Shown here piece after piece: positions 56,901 through 64,000 of a stretch of DNA of 64,000 nt. Each line of letters begins with the position of its first letter. Within the stretch, counting starts at the first letter, position 1. A model generated the notes under the pieces. It saw nothing but the letters and a program-made list of their open reading frames with translations, searched no databases and was not told the origin of the DNA. Position numbers and translations under genes: made by a program. This DNA is from Scolanthus callimorphus (Eukaryota > Cnidaria > Anthozoa > Actiniaria > Edwardsiidae), in NCBI GenBank assembly GCA_033964015.1, contig CM066917.1, forward strand, positions 26,071,951 through 26,135,950, read 5' to 3'.

Positions 56901-57055
56901 GTGAAACACAGGAGAAATGACGAATCACTTCAACCCACGATGAACACAAGGTTCGAAACAGCAGAGGAAAATCCCAACTGACCCCGACTGGGAATCGAAC
57001 CCGGTGCACAGAGGTGAGAGGCAAGCGCTCTACACGCTGCGCCACCCATGCTTCC
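56757..57055 (-). mobile_element. tRNA-derived SINE
   Basis: On the minus strand the head (about 56985-57055) has a tRNA-like A box (GTGGCGCAGCGTGTAGAGCG) and a perfect B box (GGGTTCGATTCCCAG), the RNA polymerase III internal promoter. The body has GGATGAGACAATAAACCGAG and GTTAAAGAACCGC, phrases common in metazoan SINE bodies. The head continues into the body without the acceptor stem of a real tRNA. Confidence 0.85.
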
Positions 57056-57124
57056 CAAAACATGTTAACATGTTAACTTATTATATTATTGTTTCAAATC
57101 ATGTGAAAAATAATAGGCTTCTTC

Positions 57125-57250
57125 GCCCGGGGGGGGACACTATAAAGGTTAAAATAATAGGGGTGAACCGTCGGGAAACTCGAATTTTGACCCTAAAAAA
57201 TACCTGGTCGGAAAAATTTCCACCCTAAAAAATACCCCTCAGTCTTAAAA
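57125..57250. repeat. Single-ended relative of MITE R8
   Basis: CGCCCGGGGGGGGACACTAT at the left, then repeats of GACCCTAAAAAATACC. The right end was not found. Confidence 0.5.
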
Positions 57251-57659
57251 TATCCTAATAAATACCAACAATTTTGACACTTACATATTAATTTGCTGTT
57301 CAATTGAATAAATTAGTACAATTTTTTAGATAATTTTTTCTTGTATCAAATCAATTTTGGCATTTCGAATTCGACAAATATTCAATGTAAACGTAGGGGT
57401 CAAGATATCAATTGCACGTGATTCCGAATTGCAACTATTGACAGGGACCTTGCACGTTGATCGCCCTTTGTTTACAATTGGCAACTGACGACAAGCTCTC
57501 GTGACGTATCGATTATATTCCGTGTATACCAGCCCCTGGGAAGTCGAAAACTCTGCTTGAACAAACTGGCGAGCCCCTATAACATGCCACTGACCATGTC
57601 AAAATTAGTCTGCGGCCTCCCTCATGTCATATATGTGTGATATGGCATGTAAAAGGGGA

Positions 57660-57770
57660 ATTACCTTTAAAATGGGATTCTTTCCGCCAAGTATGGGACT
57701 TGTGCTGCGATAAGTGGTCAGCGGCAGTCAGCTCGTGCCAGTCTCCCCCCAAGAATAATAAAACAAGATG
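57660..57770 (-). other. Duplicate of the CNOT10 leader exon, likely leader of the acetyltransferase
   Basis: Matches 54123-54286 in the same orientation (GTGCTGCGATAAGTGGTCAG; GTCAGCTCGTGCCAGTCTCC). On the minus strand it ends TTTTAAAG followed by GTAATT, a conserved donor. The next minus gene is the acetyltransferase, which has an acceptor upstream of its ATG. Confidence 0.45.
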
Positions 57771-57858
57771 CTTGCATCGCTTGCATAGAGGACACTCTGT
57801 TTGATTAAAACGAACTCTAGTTTTCGATAATTTATTTGCATATTTTGTACCATTTGCA

Positions 57859-58407
57859 TATCAAGAAAATTTCGCCAAAAACTGTCGTTTTGCCGACGTT
57901 GCAAAACTTCCTTATTAAGAAATTCCCATATCAAGTAAGTGCTGTCGTTTTTATGGCAAATCCGCGCGGGTTGCCTGTGGTGTTCAAAACGTGACTCAGG
58001 CATCTCGGCGGGGGGCAAAAACAAAATGGCGACCAAGAGAATGATGTTTCTCGAGTATCTGCAAGTTTTGGTAAACTTACCTGCTTTTTTCGCGAAGATA
58101 TGAGGAAAAGTACTTACAGACATTCCAATTCCTAATGAGGAAGTTTTGCAACGTCGGCAAAACGACAGTTTTTGGCGAAATTTTCTTGATATGCCTTACC
58201 TTATTTGGAAGGTCTGTAAGTACTTTTCCTCATATCTTAGCAAAAAAAGCAGGAAAATTTACCAAAACTTGCAGCTATTCGAGAAACATCGATCTCTTTG
58301 GTCGCCATTTTGTTTTGCCCCCCGCCAAAGGGGCCTGAGACGCGATTTGAACACCACAGGCAGCCCGCGGGGATTTGCCATAAAAACGACAGCGTTTTCT
58401 TGATATG
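57859..58407. mobile_element. Interlocked inverted repeat element (A-B-A'-B')
   Basis: A (57859-57927) is the inverse of A' (58125-58193): AAACTGTCGTTTTGCCGACG against CGTCGGCAAAACGACAGTTT. B (57928-58122) is the inverse of B' (58204-58407): CATATCAAG...TACTTACAGAC against GTCTGTAAGTA...CTTGATATG. The arms therefore cross instead of nesting. Short open frames here are by-products. Confidence 0.82.
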
Positions 58408-59308
58408 ACGCCGACCAAATTATTCTTGGGAAATAGAATAAATTTAAGGAACTGCATAAATTGCGTTTTTCATGGTCAAAAATACGCTAGAAAATGAGGT
58501 CTATTTCTGCAATAAATACTCGGGAGCCACCTTAATAATTAATTGGGTGGGGACTAACTAGAAAACAGAGCGGCTCATTTATCCTCGATCCCACGTCTCA
58601 ACTGCTCACGTTTTTGCATAATACTTTCATTTTTAGTTTCAATAGTTAAATAAAAAGGAATATCTGATGGGCTAAATAAAAAAAACAGGCCCAAGTCGAT
58701 TTCTGCAAAAAAGAAAGACTTGAACGGTTATAGTTTTGTCAGAAATTACTTTATGCTGAATTTGGGCTCAGGTAAGCGACCGGCTCATTAGATCCTAGTT
58801 CAAAGGCAAACTATCTCGCTTGGTCTCATTATTTATTGACAATTCACTGATTAACTTTGTTTAAGGAATTAACGATGATAAAGTATTTCAATTAATATTT
58901 AACATCCAAGGAGCTTCAGACAGTATCATTTTGAAGGCAAAAAGTGCAATATATTATATTTGCTATTTTGTATTTAATTATAATACAAACAAATATGTGC
59001 AAGGTATGCGTAATTAAAAAATGTTTTATTTCAATTTTACTTGTATCTCTTTTACAAATTTCATTATTCGAAAGAAAAAAGAAAAGAAAAACAAAACAAA
59101 ACGAATATATGAAATTAAAATGTGGGGGCGAAATTCCTAATGAGGAAGAAACTCTGATATAAATTAAACATGATGAACGGCTAAGGGTAAACGGTTTAAC
59201 TAGATCCATGTAATTACTGGCTGAGGAAGGACTAACAGGTCCCGCGGTTGACACCTTTATTTACGAGTGCACCTTGAAATATTGATTCAGCGTTGAACTT
59301 TTTTATAC
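58408..59308. other. Intergenic, nothing convincing
   Basis: AT-rich, with a short A/G-rich stretch near 59070-59100. Open frames at 58916-59254 (minus) and 58944-59162 (plus) overlap and lack recognisable features. Confidence 0.45.
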
Positions 59309-59451
59309 CTGGCAAACCCTTCAACAACGTTAATTAGTGCGTCATCCGACAAAATATTGACATACGCATAGTATATCTCCCTACATACCCGACTTATATA
59401 CCTGACGACATCTTCACGACAACTGGCCCTTCGCGACGTTGCCCCTTCCAT
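59309..59451 (-). CDS. Possible first coding exon of an unidentified gene
   Basis: From the ATG at 59451, 47 codons read MEGATSRRASCREDVVRYIS, then a helix-like stretch to VVEGFAR, and then a plausible donor (CAG/GTATAA). The composition looks protein-like and amphipathic, but I do not recognise the family and could not find a clear next exon. It may be spurious. Confidence 0.22.
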
Positions 59452-60134
59452 TGTGCACCTGTTTTCGTGTTTTTGTTTCGGGGGAAAAGTGACAGGGATA
59501 TTACGCGAAAATATACTGTGCCTGGACCAAATAAAATTCCTCATCGTCGTGAGTCGTGAAATGCGTTGAATGTCGTTCCGCTTCTCGTAAGGTCTCTGGA
59601 TCACAGGGAAAGCGTTCTCTCCTAGCGTTTCGACGACAGCGTAACTCTACATTAGAGCCTTATAACCGATAAACTGCAAGCAAAACCAAAGAACTCCTAT
59701 AAAGACAAGAAAACCTACGCGCTGAGTGCTCGTAAGTCTTAATTTTTCGATAGAAGATAATTTGGAGGGATTTTGCACGTTGCAGGCGGCTGTTCAAACA
59801 AAAAGGCAAGGAAACTTTGAGGATTTCCTGGAAATCAAACGAAAACAATACACAATTAGAAGAAATATATTACATGCCGTAGGTATTGGAAAGCACTAAG
59901 TCTTTTTCCTTGTTTCTGTGACGAAGTAAGTGATTTTAAGTGCAAAAGAGATATTGGCGCTCTTCCAAAAACGACCAACCAACAAGCGGCTCTACCCGGA
60001 TTGAGTTAAATTTATTCCAGATCGGATAACAAGATACTCTAGTATTTTGGTTTGTAAAAGTGAAGGACTAAACGAACGTATCTCAAAAAAGATAACAAAC
60101 CCGATTTCGAGCGGTGCGGCTATTTCTCGTTGCC

Positions 60135-61149
60135 ATGGGAGATTGTTCAGGCGCACTCGAGTCGTGGGCTCAGCCACTCATTGTAACTTGTTACGTTCTT
60201 CTAGGACTCGGCGCAGTAATTGGTAACACGCTTATAATAGTGACTGTATTCGGCTACAGGCGAATGCGTACGGTATCAAACTGTGTCATTGCTATACTTG
60301 CAGTGAACGACCTTTTGGTAGGACTAGGGCTTGACTCCATGTATGCGGCAAAGGCGGCTCTCAATTACTGGGAAACTGGATCGGACAATACATTTCTCCT
60401 AGTTCTAGAGTCCGCGTCTTTACAAAGCACATTTGCATGCGTCGGTTTACAGTCTGTGCGCGGTGAGCGTGGACCGATACGTAGCTGTCACGAGGGTTTT
60501 CACGCATCACGAGATCATGACCAAACAGCGGTGTCTGATAACCGCGATTACGCTCTATCTCGCCTCTTTTCTTTTGATGACAGGTCGATTTCTAGTCAGC
60601 ACTGAAAATCTGACCAAGCTTTGGGTAGCGTCCTCGGTCATTATATTTGTTATACCCTTGAATATCATAACCTTCTGTTACTATCATATATTCAAGGAGG
60701 CGCGCGCGCAGAGTAGGCGCATTGCTGCGGAGAACACTATGGCCTCGCGCGATACCCACGAGGCCGCCAAAAACAAAAAGGCCGCTTACACGGTAGCTAT
60801 GATTATCGGGCTATTTTTCATAGCATACAGCCCTGCTTCGGTTATATCAGTACTGCAGACGTATGCACCGGATGTTTCTTATAAGAACAGAGTTGACGAG
60901 TACTGGTTTTGGTTTGGAATTATTGTTCTTGCCCTTTCAACGTGGAACCCGTTAATTTATGGAATGCGCAGCATAGAATTCAGACGCGCTTTTAAGAAAC
61001 TCCTGCGGTTTAAAGAAACAGATGAATCAAGCGGCACTTTTACAAGTCAAACGAGACGGCAAAACCAACGACAAGAAACGTCTACGAAAACTACTACCGT
61101 GCGCGTAGAATCACTACAAGAGATCAAGATGGAGATGCCAAGTCACTAA
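60135..61149 (+). CDS. Intronless rhodopsin-family GPCR, amine-receptor-like, one-base frame break
   Basis: The start is the ATG at 60135 in a good context (GCCATGG); an in-frame GTG further up is not needed. Helix 1 VIGNTLIIV and helix 2 ILAVNDLLV are class A motifs. The frame breaks near 60441-60445: the first frame reads STFACVG and is lost, while the frame one base over gives VYSLCAVSVDRYVAVTRVF, the end of helix 3 with a canonical DRY. Downstream come AYTVAMIIGLFFIAYSP (helix 6) and STWNPLIYGMRS (helix 7, NPxxY). One surplus base would explain everything; the sum would be 337 residues. The CWxP motif is replaced by AYSP. The pattern resembles aminergic or orphan cnidarian receptors; no ligand can be assigned. 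Either a sequence error or a young pseudogene. Confidence 0.85.
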
Positions 61150-61245
61150 AGACGCAACATTCATTTTTATGACTATCTGTAGCCATGACAGCTAATTTCG
61201 CGGGATTCAAAATCTACAATCCAAAAACAGATTCATCTACTCTTA

Positions 61246-61720
61246 TGCTTCGGACGCCCACCAATAGGTGATGGCGGCTCCTGTTGATGGGCTCCCTGTG
61301 CTTCGGACGCCCACCAATAGGTGATGGAGACTCCTGTTGATGGGCTCCCTGTTCTTCGGACGCCCACCAATAGGTGATGGCGGCTCCTGTTGATGGGCTC
61401 CCTGTGCTTCGGACGCCCACCAATAGGTGATGGAGGCTCCTGTTGATGGGCTCCCTGTGCTTCGGACGCCCACCAATAGGTGATGGAGGCTCCTGTTGAT
61501 GAGCTCCCTGTGCTTCGGACGCCCACCAATAGGTGATGGCGGCTCCTGTTGACGGGCTCCCTGTGCTTCGGACGCCCACCAATAGGTGATGGAGACTCCT
61601 GTTGATGAGCTCCCTGTGCTTCTGACGCCCACCAATAGGCGATTGAGACTCCTGTTGATGGGCTCCCTGTGCTTCGGACGCCCATCACTAGGTGATTGAG
61701 GCTCTTGTTGATGGCCTCCT
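61246..61720. repeat. 53-bp minisatellite, about nine units
   Basis: The unit GCTTCGGACGCCCACCAATA, GGTGATGG..GGCTCCTGTTG, ATGGGCTCCCTGT repeats every 53 bp with few changes. The first CCAATAGG blocks are at 61261 and 61314. It begins about 100 bp after the receptor stop. All three minus frames are open because 53 is not divisible by 3. Confidence 0.93.
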
Positions 61721-62243
61721 TAAATGATTCGGGTTTTTTTTTTCGAGGGCTCCTTTCTGTTCCCTGCTATCTCTGACAGGTTTCGTAGGCTTTCTGAATG
61801 AGTTTTTATGGGGTACAAATGCGCCCCCCCCCCCCCCCAAAAAAAAACATACCAAAAAAAAACATACACACTTTAAAAGGAAGCTGCAATTTACATGTTT
61901 CTATTCACTCTTATGATAACAGTGCTAATATCATTTGCAGCCCAAAATAAGATTCGCAAAACCGACTCATTCAAACACATTTGAGTTAGAACATTTTTCC
62001 AGGAGTTTGCTAGGACTTTAAAGGACATTACAGGAAGGAAATGTAAATCCAGGATTTCCAGGACACGTACGAACCCTGCTCTGTGAGCGCTGTGCCTTGT
62101 AACAGATGGAGACACTTCCCAGTTTACCACTGTCCTGTTAAGTTTACTACGTTGTATATATCAACCTTTCCTATGTTATTCTTCCAGTATACCGGGGCGA
62201 TCTGACGTTAATACACCATACTAGATATGCTGGGGGGACTCAA

Positions 62244-63864
62244 TCAGTAGACACCCTTGTAGAAGAAGGGAGCACATGTATTGTTAACCACGATGTAGTC
62301 ATCATAGGGCTGAACACGTGACTGAAGGTCCTTGGCAACCTGAAAATCACGTGATTAGTATCTAGGCAACTAGCATCACGTGACCCGCTGAAGGCAACCA
62401 CGCGTATCTTTCCTATTCGAAGTCACGTACCATTCTCGAACTCATCCTCTTTCCCCAGGGGGGAGGTGAGGGGAGGACCCTGGCGCGCGAGGACGTCTCG
62501 AACTAAGATCTCCACGGCTCGTCACCTCGCGGGGGGGGGGGGGGGGGGGCTCTGATGACAGCCATTAAAGCAAGCGCGAGATTTGATACAGAGCTGTTGC
62601 TGTAAGGCAATCAGCGAAGGCCCTCAAATGGATGTCACCAGAGCCTCCCCTGCGAGCAGACGAGCCGGGGAGCTCTTGGTACGAGAATTAGTCACGTTCG
62701 CGCATTTGAAGTATAGTTTGTTCACAACAAGGCGCGCGTTCGTGACTCTTAGCATATAGCCTTATTTAACATAGTATTACGCTTAATAGGAACGATCATA
62801 AATCTGCCAGGTTTCGAGCATGCAAATTACAAAGGCTATATTAAAAAAATCATTTACCTGTTCCATTTTCTTCATGGCCCTGATCAGGTTCTTGCCGGCT
62901 ATCTTAGCGATATCGTCATCTGAGTAACCTCGCCTTAGCAACTCTATGAGGAGGTCTGGGTACTTAGAGACGTCTTCAAGACCGGTGGGTACCCTGTGGT
63001 GAAACAGGACTCGCTTTAATTAAGAAGACACAAAAACAAAAGGAAACCCACGCAAAGAAGGCAGTGCTCCTATTGCTCAGAGTGGAACTGGTCTGACGTG
63101 GGGACAAACCTAGGGAAATGGACGATTCTAGCTATAAGCGCGCGCGCTCTTCTTTATTCAGAAATGCCCAAGCCGCCCACAACTACCAGAATGCAGCGCG
63201 CGCTTTTTAACAGTTTGTTCGACAAATGTCCCACATCTACCGACATGCAGCGCGCGCGTGCGTTATAGCTGGAATCGTCCAATGGACGATAGAGAACATA
63301 ATTTGTCTTTCTGAAGATAGAATTATATGTAAAAGTGGTGTGTAGCCACCTGCCTGTACCCAAATACGCACGTGCGTACCTCCCGCGCGTGAAGCCAAAC
63401 TAATACAATATAATAGATCTTTTCCGCTTGAGGTTTGTGGATTGTTTCCCTAACTGGCACTCTTGCGAAACAATTTCTTTGTTTGTCATATGAATATAAG
63501 ATCTTGCTCGTGCGTTAAGGGAAAAAACAAAATATTTCGTTCGCTTGAGTGGCAGTTGGGAAACAAACCACAGGACCCCCGCTCAAGCGGAAAAGGTCTA
63601 TTGGACAGCAGAAATTGGAAGCTGAGCAGATGAAAACAATTCTCAGTGCGTACCTGTAATAAGTTCTGGCAACGCCCTGTAAAAGATCCCAATCCCGCAT
63701 CTGGTAGTATGAGATCGAGTGTTCCTACTATAAATGGGCTCCTGGTTCAGACCCTACCTTGGGACACCATCATAGTCTGCTCCAAGACCAACAACGTCTA
63801 TACCTCCTACTTTCTTGATATGGTCAATATGATCTGCGGACAGAATGTCACCATATAAATACCT
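62244..63864 (-). CDS. Membrane dipeptidase (M19 family), 3' exons only
   Basis: Peptidase M19 enzymes are two-zinc dipeptidases of the cell surface; vertebrate DPEP1 cleaves dipeptides and leukotriene D4. Three exons are visible, 5' to 3': 63758-63864, 62858-62993, 62244-62339. The first has [20 protein letters not shown], matching the conserved GxDxDG metal/substrate motif. The second has [20 protein letters not shown], then [19 protein letters not shown], the family's C-terminal hallmark. The last has [20 protein letters not shown] and a TGA stop. There is no hydrophobic tail, so the GPI anchor of vertebrate DPEP1 is absent in this isoform. Upstream exons lie beyond the right edge; the 63864 acceptor is less certain than the others. 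Confidence 0.88.
62432..62692. repeat. Repeat R12, copy 2
   Basis: Shares GCGCGAGATTT.ATACAGAGC and the GATGACAGCCA / TGGATGTCACC pairing with 39627-39836, and ends GGGGAGCTCTTGGTACGAGA. A long G run lies inside. It lies in a dipeptidase intron. Confidence 0.65.
63119..63281. mobile_element. MITE R6, single-unit copy (inverted)
   Basis: TGGACGATTCTAGCTATAA to TTATAGCTGGAATCGTCCA. It contains one copy of the 59-bp unit that is expanded sixfold at 15498-15944. It lies in a dipeptidase intron. Confidence 0.9.
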
Positions 63865-64000
63865 CTACACGAGCTCTCAGGTCTCGAAAACATAATACGG
63901 AAGGAGCAATAGAGGGCAGCAAGATTCGCTTCTTGGGACTTATTATTATTACAGACCAGTCTGGTAATTGTACGGTCAGACGCTGGGGTGTAGGTAGTGG

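Noticed and set aside
56985..57055. tRNA gene
   Set aside because: A and B boxes are present, but there is no closing acceptor stem and the sequence runs into a SINE body.
57728..58403. Open frames of 85-131 codons around 58 kb
   Set aside because: They are the two strands of the interlocked inverted repeat and resemble each other only because the repeat arms are complementary.
61214..61688. Three overlapping minus-strand frames of 122-151 codons with repeating STGSPSTGAAITYWWAS-like text
   Set aside because: They are by-products of the 53-bp minisatellite, open in all minus frames.

Overview
The window is animal nuclear DNA. Its genes have many small exons with GT-AG introns, there are two intronless rhodopsin-family receptor genes, and the introns and spacers hold many short palindromic transposon remnants. 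The gene content (HYDIN, CNOT10, Gadd45, membrane dipeptidase), the intronless GPCRs and the dense non-autonomous elements fit an invertebrate, most likely an anthozoan cnidarian (sea anemone or coral). That placement is an inference from style, not proof.

Layout. Positions 1-26688 (minus) hold the first 34 coding exons, about 1,668 codons, of HYDIN, the giant ciliary central-pair protein; the rest lies off the left edge. A receptor gene on the opposite strand (1646-2710, with its own TATA box) sits inside a HYDIN intron. A 598-bp divergent spacer separates HYDIN from a three-exon mucin-like membrane protein gene (27287-29048, plus). After about 5 kb of repeats comes a four-exon Gadd45-like gene (34290-36360, plus). 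Positions 39269-52770 (minus) hold an 18-exon CNOT10 gene, a CCR4-NOT subunit, complete at 718 codons. Then follow a GNAT acetyltransferase (55287-55845, minus), a second intronless receptor (60135-61149, plus) and the 3' exons of a membrane dipeptidase (62244 to beyond the right edge, minus). I see no operon-like coupling. These are separate housekeeping, ciliary and signalling genes.

Exon models were built by hand from splice sites and reading phase. Phases join correctly throughout HYDIN, CNOT10, Gadd45 and the mucin-like gene. Three genes carry exactly one single-base frame break each (HYDIN exon 16, the acetyltransferase in a run of seven T, and the second receptor near its DRY motif). 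This points to draft-sequence error or recent decay.

The most interesting material is the repeat biology: a 2.2-kb TTAA-flanked foldback element with about 800-bp arms, each arm carrying a perfect RFX X-box-like palindrome, and broken by a nested element built of two consecutive palindromes; a 1.57-kb element with 37-bp terminal inverted repeats and same-strand TAACGAT arrays at both ends; an interlocked A-B-A'-B' inverted repeat; short elements with minisatellites expanded inside them; a perfect 40-bp-arm hairpin; degenerate exon copies inside HYDIN and CNOT10 introns; and what looks like a duplicated non-coding first exon shared by CNOT10 and the acetyltransferase.
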